Positions 10,133 through 19,625 of a DNA stretch of 64,000 bases are shown here, one piece after another. The stretch spans positions 1-64,000 of the forward strand of contig CAMZEB010000001.1 in the NCBI GenBank assembly GCA_947305705.1, written 5' to 3'. The DNA comes from an uncultured Candidatus Saccharibacteria bacterium (GTDB lineage Bacteria; Patescibacteriota; Saccharimonadia; Saccharimonadales; Saccharimonadaceae). A program made the translations under genes and the position numbers. The notes under the pieces were generated by a model, which was not told where the DNA came from, searched no databases, and was given only the letters and a program-made list of their open reading frames with translations. How positions within the stretch are numbered: the first letter of the stretch is position 1; each line of letters opens with the position of its first letter.

Positions 10133-11035
10133 ATGACCAAGATTATGTTAGTCGAGGATGATAAGTCCTTGCGAGAAATATACAGCATTAGGCTGGTCGC
10201 CGAAGGTTATGATATCGTTTCAGCCGGCGATGGCGAGGAGGCGCTCGCGCTCGCCGTACGAGAAAAACCAGATTTGATCATCTCGGACGTTATGATGCCA
10301 AAAATTTCCGGCTTCGATATGCTCGATATTTTGCGCTCTACCCCCGAAACTAACGCAATCAAGGTTATTATGATGACTGCTCTTTCGAGTGACGATCAAC
10401 GTATGCGCGGCGAAAGCCTCGGCGCCGATCGTTATCTTGTTAAATCCCAGGTTGGCATCGAAGATGTTATCAACACTGTTCACGAAGTTCTTGGCGATAG
10501 GCCTAACGCAAACGCTGCTGCGAATCTAGACGTAGCGGCTTCCGTTGCCCCATCGCAAGCTGTTGCAGATCAAGCAATGGCACAGGCTCCAGCGCCAGCC
10601 CCTCAAGCTGCTCCTGCTCCAGCTCCAGCTCCTGCTCCGGCACCAGCTTCAGTAGCGCCAGCACCGGCACCAGCGCCACAGCCAGTCATACCTGCAGCGC
10701 CAGCCCCTCAGGTCGCACCTGCTCCTCAAGCCGCACCTGCTCCAGTAGCGCCAGCAGCCCCTGCTCAACAAGTTATTCCTCAACAACCAGTCGCTCCGCA
10801 AGTAGCTCCTGCGCCAGCACCGGCACCACAACCAGTTGCGCCTACGCCAACGGGTGGCGAACGTGTTATTCAGCCGATTAATGACCCAAATTCAGCACAA
10901 AATGCAGAAAAAATGCAGCGCCAGATGGATGAGCTGCTAAATGAAGCGCCACAAGCGCCTACCGCGCCAGTAGCAGGCCAGCAGCCGAACCCAGGTGCAT
11001 CATTCGAAGTAGATCATAATGCCCCGGCTCAATAA
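10133..11035 (+). CDS. response regulator receiver domain with long Pro/Ala-rich tail and no recognisable DNA-binding domain
   Basis: MTKIMLVEDDKSLREIYSIRL...PDLIISDVMMPKISGFDML...YLVKSQ, then a PAPAPAPAP tail. Confidence 0.9.
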   Translation: MTKIMLVEDDKSLREIYSIRLVAEGYDIVSAGDGEEALALAVREKPDLIISDVMMPKISGFDMLDILRSTPETNAIKVIMMTALSSDDQRMRGESLGADRYLVKSQVGIEDVINTVHEVLGDRPNANAAANLDVAASVAPSQAVADQAMAQAPAPAPQAAPAPAPAPAPAPASVAPAPAPAPQPVIPAAPAPQVAPAPQAAPAPVAPAAPAQQVIPQQPVAPQVAPAPAPAPQPVAPTPTGGERVIQPINDPNSAQNAEKMQRQMDELLNEAPQAPTAPVAGQQPNPGASFEVDHNAPAQ

Positions 11036-11693
11036 ATATATCGCAACGAATTTTGGCGTTTCGCGCCGAGAAGCAGACAACTTAATTTCCGCAGGCAAAG
11101 TCTTGGTCAATAATAAAACTGCGGTAATTGGAATGCAGATATCTGACGACGATAGTGTTGTTGTTGATGGCAAAAAAGTTAGCCAGGACAAACTTATCTA
11201 TCTCGCACTCAATAAGCCCGTCGATTATGTTTGTAGCCGCAAAAGGCAAGGCGACACGCCGACGATTTATGAGTTGTTGCCAGAAAAATACCAGACACTA
11301 AAAAGCGTCGGGCGCTTAGATCGAAATTCTTCTGGGCTGATTTTACTCACGAACGATGGCGATTTCGCATTTCGTATGACACATCCAAGTTTTATTAAAA
11401 CTAAGATATACGAAGTGACAATAGATAGGCCGCTTGAGCCACTTCATCAGCAGATGATAGCGGATTTCGGCATACAATTGCCAGACGGGCGAAGTCAGCT
11501 TGGTCTTGAGCGTATGAACGACGAGCGAACTGCGTGGAGAATCACGATGAGCGAGGGGCGCAACCGACAAATTCGGCGCACATTTGAAGCAGTCGGTTAC
11601 AAAGTCGTATCACTGCATCGCACGAATTTTGGCCCGTATGGCTTAGATGGGCTAAGAAGTGGCGATTTTATTGAAGTGCCAAAAGTTAATTAA
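11019..11693 (+). CDS. pseudouridine synthase, RsuA/RluB family
   Basis: S4 domain MPRLNKYIATNFGVSRREADNLI; GRLDRNSSGLILLTNDGDFA; EGRNRQIRR. Confidence 0.93.
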   Translation: MPRLNKYIATNFGVSRREADNLISAGKVLVNNKTAVIGMQISDDDSVVVDGKKVSQDKLIYLALNKPVDYVCSRKRQGDTPTIYELLPEKYQTLKSVGRLDRNSSGLILLTNDGDFAFRMTHPSFIKTKIYEVTIDRPLEPLHQQMIADFGIQLPDGRSQLGLERMNDERTAWRITMSEGRNRQIRRTFEAVGYKVVSLHRTNFGPYGLDGLRSGDFIEVPKVN

Positions 11694-13003
11694 TTCTTAA
11701 GAAGTTTAGACAATTTCGCTCTAAGGCTGCCATTTTCTGGCACACCAACTAATGTGTCCATACCGACGCGAAGAAGGCCAAGAGCGGTCACGAAAGTATA
11801 ATCTAGCTCGCGATCAGTAGTGTTGTCGATGCCCTCTATCATATCAGTTTCAATAATGTTCACGACTGGGCGGCGAGCAAAAGGCAGCTCCTTGTACCAG
11901 TCACCGGTAGCCAAAACTTCCTGAATATTCGAGAGGCCAGCACCGCCACCACAGAGGAGAATCTGGCCAGGCAAAGTTTCCAATTCGTCAAATTCTTCAA
12001 TTGCGAGCTCGACGCCAGATTGCCATACTTCAAGATTGCGTTCGATTGCTTCGTCAAATTTCTTGCGCAGTTCCGGTTTCATCTTTGGCGAATCGGCGAG
12101 GAGTTTAAGCTTCTCTGCTTCGTCAAAACTTAAACCTAATTTTTGGGCAATTTGATGGGTAAAACTGCGGCCACCAATCGAAAACATCTTCGTGCCTTCT
12201 ACGCCGCCGTCATCTACAACCGCAATATCCGTCGTGCCGCCACCGATATCCATTACGATACCAGAGAAATTCGACTCGACATCATTGCCAAGGCAAGCGC
12301 GGCAAACTGCAAATGGTTCTACTGCTACAGTTACCAAATCGAGCTCGAGCTCGTCGCAGACGCGTTCAATTGCGGAAATATGAACAAGCGGTGCGAATGC
12401 CGTATAAATCTGAATAATAACTTCTTTGCCTTTGAAGCCGATTGGGTTCGATACTTTATAACCGTCAATGCGGAGCGAGACGAGCGCAGAATTAATAAGG
12501 CGAACTTCAACATCTTTGTTATTAGTCTCGATTGCGACTTCGCGGCGAGCGCGTTCGCCAGCCCTTTGCTGAACTTGCTTGATGATTTTTTCCATTTCGG
12601 CATCAGTGATCGGACGGCTCGCATCGGCGCGACGGTATTTAATCGACGAAGTGTTGCCTTTGATTAGTTCACCAGCAATACCGATAACAACTTCATTAGC
12701 ACGCACGCCAGCCATTTCTTCTGCCTTACTGAGGGCTTCTTCGCAAGTCTGGGCGACGCCATCTATATCCGCAATTGCGCCAGCGTAAATATTCGTAGGC
12801 GCCTCGTGTGCTTTGCCAACACCAACAATCTTGAGGCTACCTTTGCTTTTCTTCGCAATGAGCGCCTTTACATATTCCGTACCAATATCTAGCGCCAATA
12901 AATAGTCGCTAGGGTTTTTCTGCCCATTAGCGGTAGCCGCAGTAGCTTTCGCTGCATTTTTTGCTTTCGCAGCAAGCTCTTTGCCGCGTGAGATAATGCT
13001 CAT
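11690..13003 (-). CDS. ftsA: FtsA-like (actin-family, SHS2 domain) cell division protein
   Basis: YLLALDIGTEYVKALIA; GIVMDIGGGTTDIAVV; SIGGRSFTHQIAQKLGLSFDEAEKLK. PilM relationship not excluded. Confidence 0.8.
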   Translation of the reverse strand: MSIISRGKELAAKAKNAAKATAATANGQKNPSDYLLALDIGTEYVKALIAKKSKGSLKIVGVGKAHEAPTNIYAGAIADIDGVAQTCEEALSKAEEMAGVRANEVVIGIAGELIKGNTSSIKYRRADASRPITDAEMEKIIKQVQQRAGERARREVAIETNNKDVEVRLINSALVSLRIDGYKVSNPIGFKGKEVIIQIYTAFAPLVHISAIERVCDELELDLVTVAVEPFAVCRACLGNDVESNFSGIVMDIGGGTTDIAVVDDGGVEGTKMFSIGGRSFTHQIAQKLGLSFDEAEKLKLLADSPKMKPELRKKFDEAIERNLEVWQSGVELAIEEFDELETLPGQILLCGGGAGLSNIQEVLATGDWYKELPFARRPVVNIIETDMIEGIDNTTDRELDYTFVTALGLLRVGMDTLVGVPENGSLRAKLSKLLKN

Positions 13004-13056
13004 GGTATTATTATAACACTATTATCAAGCGTAGTGTCGTCACTGATTAAGAATTC

Positions 13057-13773
13057 TTATTCTTCAATCATTTCTATATCGTCATCATCGTCGTCGATTT
13101 TTTTCGTTTCTTTGCCTTGCATTGTTTCGACGATTTCGCGACCATCCTCGATAGTATCTCTAAGAGTTTTTCGATTAAAGCACGATGCAACCTCGATAGC
13201 GCCAGCAACCGTAGTGATAATACCCATAACAAGATAGCTTTTAATGTTAATATCTGCGTGCGCTATCAAGAAATAGATACCGAAACCGAGCTCAAAAAGT
13301 GTCAAAAATAGCTTAAATTTCCAGGCAAAGTTTTTGTTATCACGACCCTTGAACACTTTTACCGCTCCGAGAACACCGTTCAATGTCGTAAAGAAGCCAG
13401 CCATAAGGTTCAGGATTCTATTCGTTAGGTCCTCGTTGATAAGCAAATAGACACCAAGCGCGGCAATTAGAAGATATAACAAAGCTTCAGCGCACTGAAG
13501 AAAGAAAATTTTCCAGCCAGCCCTGCGTTCTTCGTCATCTTCCATTTTATCGACATTCGCCTTTATGTAACCGAGGCGCCAGAGTGACCAGAAAGAGAAT
13601 ATTTCACCTGCAATCAAAATCATAAGTGGAAGCGATTTCAGATCGTTGCCATTGCCATTCAGCGCGGCAAAAGTCATCATAACGCCAGGGATAAACATCA
13701 TAAGCGATGCTGCTAGTTTGTTCTTTAGAAAGATATTGTAGGCTTTTAACCCCCTAATCACGAGCTTGTTCAT
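13057..13773 (-). CDS. multi-TM membrane protein, DUF308-like
   Basis: Several TM segments, acidic C-terminus KKIDDDDDDIEMIEE; start reassigned to MNKLVIRG, 6 nt after TATAAT. Confidence 0.6.
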   Translation of the reverse strand: MNKLVIRGLKAYNIFLKNKLAASLMMFIPGVMMTFAALNGNGNDLKSLPLMILIAGEIFSFWSLWRLGYIKANVDKMEDDEERRAGWKIFFLQCAEALLYLLIAALGVYLLINEDLTNRILNLMAGFFTTLNGVLGAVKVFKGRDNKNFAWKFKLFLTLFELGFGIYFLIAHADINIKSYLVMGIITTVAGAIEVASCFNRKTLRDTIEDGREIVETMQGKETKKIDDDDDDIEMIEE

Positions 13774-13792
13774 ATTTTCATTATATACCAAC

Positions 13793-13823
13793 AAAAAATC
13801 TCCGCATATGGCGGAGATTTTTG
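13793..13823 (-). terminator. rho-independent terminator after alaS
   Basis: AAAAAATCTCCGC atatg GCGGAGATTTTT. Confidence 0.85.
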
Positions 13824-13825
13824 AT

Positions 13826-15700
13826 TTATTCTAGAATTGCCTTAATGCGGCGAACGCCAGCGGAGCTTGCTTCTTCTTTTGTAATCTTGAAGTGGCCCAA
13901 AACGCCAGTATGCTCGACGTGAGGACCACCGCATACTTCACGAGAAGTTGGAGAGTCAAAATCGCCGATCGTGTAAACAGTGAGCTTGTCTGGATACTTA
14001 TCCCAGAAACTACCGTGCGCCTTCAAAGTGTCGCGAGCGTATGCCTTATCGTATTCGTCGTGGACAACAGGAAGGTCTGCCTTAATCCAGGCATTAACTT
14101 GATCCTCAAGTTTTTGCAGTTCATCTTTTTCGAGTTTATGGTCAACATTAAAATCTAGACGCATACGCTCAGCGGTTATATTGCTACCTTTTTGGCAAAT
14201 GCTTGGATCGATTAATTGTTGCAAAGCGGCGAGTAGTAAATGAGTTGCCGTATGATATTTAGTCGACATTTCGCCATGGTCTTCGAGGCCACCTTTGAAC
14301 ATACCTTTCGAGGCAGTCTTACTGCGTTCGCGTTGCTCAGCAAGAGCGGCATCAAATTCTTTTTGCCAATCTTCGCTCAGTCTTATTTCTTGGCGCTTCG
14401 CCTCCTCGACGCTTAACTCGAGTGGAAAACCATAAGTATCCTGAAGCATAAACAATTCTTTGCCAGTAAGACCCTGCTCTTTGAGGCGGTTAAGTTCCTT
14501 CATGCCACGACGAATCGTATGACGGAAAGCCTGCTCTTCCTTGCTTAGGACATCAAGAACCTCGTCGCGATTCGTAAGAATACTGTCCGGAAGATCCTTA
14601 TAGTTCTCAGCGATCATCGGCAATACGCCAGCGAGGAAATTATCTTCAATGCCAAGATTTAGTGCCTTCAATATTGCGCGACGAATGAGACGGCGCAACG
14701 CATAACCCTGTTGTTTGTTAGACGGTCTAAGTCCTTGAGCGGTCAGAAGGTAAGCGCCACGTAGATGGTCGGCAATAATGCGCATTTCACTCGTATAGTC
14801 TTCGTATTTCTTACCAGAAAGCTCCACGATGCGATCCACAATTGGTTTCAAAAGTGAAATCTGGAATACGTCATAAGAATCCATCGATGCGGCAGTAATG
14901 CGTTCGAGGCCAGCACCAAAGTCGACATTCTTGTGTTCCAATTCTTCAAAAGTACCATCTTCTTTGCGACGATATTGCATAAACACTTGGTTACCGATTT
15001 CCATAAAGCGTGCGCCATCGGAAGCTGGATGGCTCTGGCCATATTTGTCGATATCCTGTTTATCTTCACCAAAATCATAAAAGACTTCTGAATCTGGGCC
15101 ACACGGATCACCGATTGGCGTTGATTCGATGCCACCACCACGCGACCACCAGTTTTCTTTATCGTTATAGAAGAAAATACGTTCACCATCGCGAATGCCA
15201 CGCTTGTCACCATTCTCAGCGGTGTTTATCTCGGCAATTTTTGCATCGATACCGACTTCTTTGAAAACAGTCTGCCAAATATGTGCAGCTTCGTCGTCGC
15301 GCGGAATGCCGTATTTTTCGTTACCAATAAAGCAAGTGACATAGATTTTTGTCGGATCGAGACCAACTTCTTTCGTTAAGAAAGTAAAGAAGTTGCGAAT
15401 CTGTTCTTCCTTGAAGTAATCGCCAAGCGACCAGTTGCCAAGCATCTCGAAAACCGTCGTATGACGAGGGTCGCCAACATCCTCAATATCTTGCAAACGC
15501 AAGCAAGGTTGTGAATCCGTCAAACGCGTACCGTCTTTGTGTGGTTTGCCAAGAAGGTATGGCAAAAGCGGCTGCATACCAGACCCAGTAAATAGCGTAG
15601 TCGGATCATTTTCGAGCACGAGCGGTGCTGGTGCGACCTGAACATGTCCTTTGGACTTCATAAAATCGAGATATTTTTGGCGTACTTCACTTGCATTCAT
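13826..15700 (-). CDS. alaS: alanyl-tRNA synthetase, C-terminally shortened
   Basis: FLDFMKSKGHVQVAPAPLVLENDPTTLFTGSGMQPL; editing HTATHLLLAAL; CGGPHVEHTG...AGVRRIKAILE then stop at 624 aa. Confidence 0.95.
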   Translation of the reverse strand: MNASEVRQKYLDFMKSKGHVQVAPAPLVLENDPTTLFTGSGMQPLLPYLLGKPHKDGTRLTDSQPCLRLQDIEDVGDPRHTTVFEMLGNWSLGDYFKEEQIRNFFTFLTKEVGLDPTKIYVTCFIGNEKYGIPRDDEAAHIWQTVFKEVGIDAKIAEINTAENGDKRGIRDGERIFFYNDKENWWSRGGGIESTPIGDPCGPDSEVFYDFGEDKQDIDKYGQSHPASDGARFMEIGNQVFMQYRRKEDGTFEELEHKNVDFGAGLERITAASMDSYDVFQISLLKPIVDRIVELSGKKYEDYTSEMRIIADHLRGAYLLTAQGLRPSNKQQGYALRRLIRRAILKALNLGIEDNFLAGVLPMIAENYKDLPDSILTNRDEVLDVLSKEEQAFRHTIRRGMKELNRLKEQGLTGKELFMLQDTYGFPLELSVEEAKRQEIRLSEDWQKEFDAALAEQRERSKTASKGMFKGGLEDHGEMSTKYHTATHLLLAALQQLIDPSICQKGSNITAERMRLDFNVDHKLEKDELQKLEDQVNAWIKADLPVVHDEYDKAYARDTLKAHGSFWDKYPDKLTVYTIGDFDSPTSREVCGGPHVEHTGVLGHFKITKEEASSAGVRRIKAILE

Positions 15701-15739
15701 AATCTATTATTTTACCATAAAACACCGCTTTTGGCGAAC

Positions 15740-16351
15740 TTACTCTAGAGACAATAGAAGCACATCCCTTTTATCGTGCGAGCCGCGATCGCAAGTCGAT
15801 AGTAATAGCAATTGCGAAGTAACATATTCACCGAATGATAGAGTGCGATAGAAATCCGCTTCAGCCGAAACGACATTATACTCAACCACACGTAATCCAT
15901 ATTCTTTTGCGGGAGTATAAAGCGTCCCGGTTTTATGCGCGTTCAGATATTCTTCGTCGCGATATTTGGCAACATCAGAAAACATCAAATCGCCATTCAT
16001 ACGATGACCATAAACAATTGTTAGCGAGTCGGAAAAATCCGAAGCATTACGAAAATCTAGAAATATTGCACCGGAAATAGACTCATTGTCATAATAATCG
16101 TGCGTCAAATACCAGTTATTATCATTGGCTTGCATTACGGGATAATCTATATGCGTATCGTCGAGTTTTAACCAGGCAACCTGATGAGGCAACCATATTT
16201 GCTCACCCTGGTCTCTTAGTTCACGCAATTCAATAACACCGACCGGTTCCGATTCGAACACTCCTGTTTCAGTGGCCGCATAAAGCCAAAGCATCACGAC
16301 CACTACTAAGGCACCCGCCAGCATACCAATTCGAGAAATAACCCGCTTCAT
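15740..16351 (-). CDS. class B-like sortase
   Basis: WLKLDDTHIDYPVMQANDNNWYLTHDYYDNESISGAIFLDFRN...IVYGHRMNGDLMF...LLLLSTCDRGSHDKRDVLL: catalytic His, Cys (LSTC) and Arg in SrtB-like context. Confidence 0.88.
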   Translation of the reverse strand: MKRVISRIGMLAGALVVVVMLWLYAATETGVFESEPVGVIELRELRDQGEQIWLPHQVAWLKLDDTHIDYPVMQANDNNWYLTHDYYDNESISGAIFLDFRNASDFSDSLTIVYGHRMNGDLMFSDVAKYRDEEYLNAHKTGTLYTPAKEYGLRVVEYNVVSAEADFYRTLSFGEYVTSQLLLLSTCDRGSHDKRDVLLLSLE

Positions 16352-17436
16352 TATCTACGCGAAATACGTCGGAATATAATGAAGCCGCTCACACCTAGTG
16401 CTGCAACGAGCAGATATGGCCAAGTCGCCACAAAAACACCTGTATTGATTGTCGCATCCTTACCGTTTTTCGCAATCGTAGTATTATGCGAGGCAAAATC
16501 ATCAGAACCAACTGGAGCGATTGCTTTCGAGACAGTAGTCGTTTCTGTATTATCTAACGAAGAAACGTAGCCGTCATCGTCGTCGAGCTTCTCAATCGTA
16601 TAGCTAACGCCCTGCGGTATTTCGCGCGCCATTACAGAACCGGACGCATAGTCGCCAATTGTTACTGTTTGACCGTGCTTTAGATAGACGTATACATCGC
16701 CGTCCGAAGCCGTTTGAACATTACTCGATTCAAACTCTTCGCCGCCATATTCAATATTCTCATCCTGACCGTTAATCGTTAGTTCGCTATTTTCTGGCAA
16801 GCCATCGAAACTGACTTTGTATTTAAAGTACTTATTGGCATCTGCGCCCGCTCCGCTCACTTTGCTCTCGAGTGAAATATAGGAATAATTCGCGACTGAC
16901 TCAAAATTCGCTACAAGCGGAACTTTTGCATCATCTTTATAGCTATACATCTGGTCGAGCAAAGTTACTTCTAGCTCACCTGTAGGCTCATTATTTGCAT
17001 CGAGCTTGTTCGTCACCTGGAAGTAGATGTCATATTTATTTACGCTATCATGAGGGAAGTTTAATTCGTCATTTGTGCTAGCCTCCTCAATCGTAAAAGT
17101 ATAGTCACCTACTCTATAGAAATACAGGTTTTGCAAATTCAAGTTCATACGCGATACTATTTCCCTAGTATCCCTGTTTGCAGTCATAGTAATCTCGCTA
17201 GACGGATCTATATTTGCGCCACCAACGTGATACGGATTATTCTCGCTTTGAGTTAGACGATAATTAAAACCAACGCTCACTCTTCCACTAACCCCTTTCA
17301 GCGTATGGACGAGTGCGATAGATTTTCTGGGTGCGTTTGACGGCAGTGTAGTTCCGCCAGCAGCAGATATTTTCGGTACGGCGGCAAGTGCCGCCAGTGC
17401 GAGCGCCGAACATGCTCCAATAATAATTTTTTTCAT
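16351..17436 (-). CDS. pilin/Spy0128-like surface protein with C-terminal sorting-type region (INTGV...TM...RRISRR)
   Basis: Signal peptide MKKIIIGACSALALAALAAVPKISAA; C-terminus INTGVFVATWPYLLVAALGVSGFIIFRRISRR; TAATG junction with the sortase. Confidence 0.75.
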   Translation of the reverse strand: MKKIIIGACSALALAALAAVPKISAAGGTTLPSNAPRKSIALVHTLKGVSGRVSVGFNYRLTQSENNPYHVGGANIDPSSEITMTANRDTREIVSRMNLNLQNLYFYRVGDYTFTIEEASTNDELNFPHDSVNKYDIYFQVTNKLDANNEPTGELEVTLLDQMYSYKDDAKVPLVANFESVANYSYISLESKVSGAGADANKYFKYKVSFDGLPENSELTINGQDENIEYGGEEFESSNVQTASDGDVYVYLKHGQTVTIGDYASGSVMAREIPQGVSYTIEKLDDDDGYVSSLDNTETTTVSKAIAPVGSDDFASHNTTIAKNGKDATINTGVFVATWPYLLVAALGVSGFIIFRRISRR

Positions 17437-17596
17437 AATGTGCTCCTAATTAATTACTTTTTCGACCAACAAAAATGATGTCACGGACCGTGCATATTAC
17501 CTCCAATTTATTGTCTGTATTAAAAATAACGCAGCCGGCTTAGACTGCGAAGCATAAGTACGTTATTTTATGCACTTTTTCGAAAATATGTTGTAA

Positions 17597-19219
17597 TTAT
17601 TTTTTCACCGCTTTATCGGTTACATCAAATTTTTCCATATATAGCCCGGTGGCGAGGCGGGTCTGCGAGTAAATCGCACAGAACGAGCAGTACACAATTG
17701 AAATAATTGGCGATAGAATCCATTGAAGAATCATCATAATATGACGAGCGCGATGATATTTTGCTGGCTTTGGCGGGAGCATTCTTATTGAGAGAATAAG
17801 CGAAACGAAAATGCCAAGCGCCGCAAAAGTCTGAATATAGCTAACAACAATTGGCAAGTTATGCGAAACCAAATCGCGCGATTGGCTGTTGAAGATGAGT
17901 GGAATCCATCCACCAAACGCAATAATCGGCGCCGCGGCCGCAAGCGTCACGTGGCCATCAAGCAAGCGGATAAATTTTGGCACAATCTCAAACAATGGAA
18001 TAGTGCGTCTTTTTGAAAAGAGATAATCGCCTACATACGCAACATCACTCGCGCCATAATCCCAACGGCGGAGCTGCACCCATTGCGCTTTGAGTGTCTT
18101 GAATAAATTATCCGACAAGACCGCATCCTGATAAATCGGCGCGCGAATCGGCAACACCTCGTAGTCGCCATCAAAGTAGAAATATGAGCGCCAGTATTGG
18201 TGACCATCCTCGACAATCGTGCGAGTACTCCAAAAGTTCATTTCAACGAGCGCATCGAGTGGCTGAGAGTGAGAAGCGAAATTACGCAAGGTGTGCGGGC
18301 GCATTGCGGAAATAATATTCCAGAAAGAGTTCATCTGCGCAACAACGCGCGTAACGGCTGGGGCATCCCAAATATTATTCGTGAATAGCGAAACTGGCTG
18401 ATAGCTCAAGCGCTTGCGGTCTTCGTGGACGATATATTCGTAAGCAACCTGATCAAAATAGCAAGAATGCGGACGGTTATCACTATCGAGCGTCGTAACA
18501 ATTACGTCACTATAGCGCATGCCCTTTTCGCGAACGTATTTTTTGAGGATTTTGCCAGCATTCGTAATATTGCCACCCTTGCCTATTACCTCGCCTTTAA
18601 TACCATCTGGGTGTTTTGCGAGAATAAATTCGCCAAATTTTTTACGATAATTCTTCTCAAGAGTCTTCGCAATCTTTTCAGCCGCAGGACCGCCACGTTC
18701 TTCGTAAGCTAAGACAAGAATGATGCGCTCTTTCGGGAAAGTCGTATTAACGACAGAATCTAGCGTAGGCGCCAAAACATCTAGTGTTTCATTGTACATA
18801 GTGACGATAATCGCGTGATAAATCTGGCTCGGCTTTGGGAAATAGCCGTCTTCAGCCGCCGCAATCATACAAAGATTACGAAGATGCTGATTGTGTCCAT
18901 AGGCGCTGCTCTTCGTGCGGGCAAGGCGGTCATAGCTGTCCGCTGGATTCTCTAGGTCATTTAGGCGCGTCGCCCAGTCAACGCGCATACCGCGCTTGAG
19001 TAGTTTGTATCCCTGAACGGTGCGGAAAGCAATGCCGACCGCTTTTACAAGATTCATAATAACTATCACGAGCAAATACACCGAAGCGGCAATTGGCGAT
19101 TTTATTGAGAGAATAATAAGTAGCGCTATCAACAAAAAACTGACCGTGCCTGGTAATATTTCGAAGAAACGGTATTTTAGTGTCCTTTTGCCGGTAGGAA
19201 TTTCAATTACTTTTGACAT
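17597..19219 (-). CDS. membrane glycosyltransferase family 2, processive (BcsA/HAS-like)
   Basis: Flanking TM segments, DSD (TTLDSDNRPHSCYFD), ED region and QLRRW (QxxRW) motif. Confidence 0.82.
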   Translation of the reverse strand: MSKVIEIPTGKRTLKYRFFEILPGTVSFLLIALLIILSIKSPIAASVYLLVIVIMNLVKAVGIAFRTVQGYKLLKRGMRVDWATRLNDLENPADSYDRLARTKSSAYGHNQHLRNLCMIAAAEDGYFPKPSQIYHAIIVTMYNETLDVLAPTLDSVVNTTFPKERIILVLAYEERGGPAAEKIAKTLEKNYRKKFGEFILAKHPDGIKGEVIGKGGNITNAGKILKKYVREKGMRYSDVIVTTLDSDNRPHSCYFDQVAYEYIVHEDRKRLSYQPVSLFTNNIWDAPAVTRVVAQMNSFWNIISAMRPHTLRNFASHSQPLDALVEMNFWSTRTIVEDGHQYWRSYFYFDGDYEVLPIRAPIYQDAVLSDNLFKTLKAQWVQLRRWDYGASDVAYVGDYLFSKRRTIPLFEIVPKFIRLLDGHVTLAAAAPIIAFGGWIPLIFNSQSRDLVSHNLPIVVSYIQTFAALGIFVSLILSIRMLPPKPAKYHRARHIMMILQWILSPIISIVYCSFCAIYSQTRLATGLYMEKFDVTDKAVKK

Positions 19220-19220
19220 T

Positions 19221-19586
19221 TTATCCTTCGTCTACAATATAGAGCAGATAGCGTATGCCGACTGCAACAATAATCATTGTGATAACAAGAAATAGACGGG
19301 CGGTATCTTTGCCGCGCTTTGTATAAATGCGAGCGGCAATCAGATTATGACCAACACCTAGAGCTATAGCGAGAATTGCAAACGATAGTAAATACCACCA
19401 ATCGCTCTGCGCATAGCCATTATTAATATCAGAATAGCGCGCCCAAATCTTGGCATGGCCAGGATTTAAATTGATTAGCGGAATAATAAAGTAACAAAGG
19501 CTCAGCAAAAAGTTAAAAGCCATCCAAACAAATAGATTTTTATCTTTTTTAGCAATTGCTTTGAAATCTTCTGCTAATTCTTTCAT
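19221..19586 (-). CDS. small multi-TM membrane protein
   Basis: 121 aa with 3-4 TM segments, directly upstream of the GT2 gene. Confidence 0.6.
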   Translation of the reverse strand: MKELAEDFKAIAKKDKNLFVWMAFNFLLSLCYFIIPLINLNPGHAKIWARYSDINNGYAQSDWWYLLSFAILAIALGVGHNLIAARIYTKRGKDTARLFLVITMIIVAVGIRYLLYIVDEG

Positions 19587-19625
19587 CTACTGGTATATTT
19601 TATCATATTAGCATAGAAAGGCGGG

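Noticed and set aside
10587-10860. GCxCCAGCxCCA-type DNA repeats as a tandem repeat or CRISPR array
   Set aside because: They encode the in-frame Pro/Ala-rich tail of the response regulator; no direct repeats with unique spacers.
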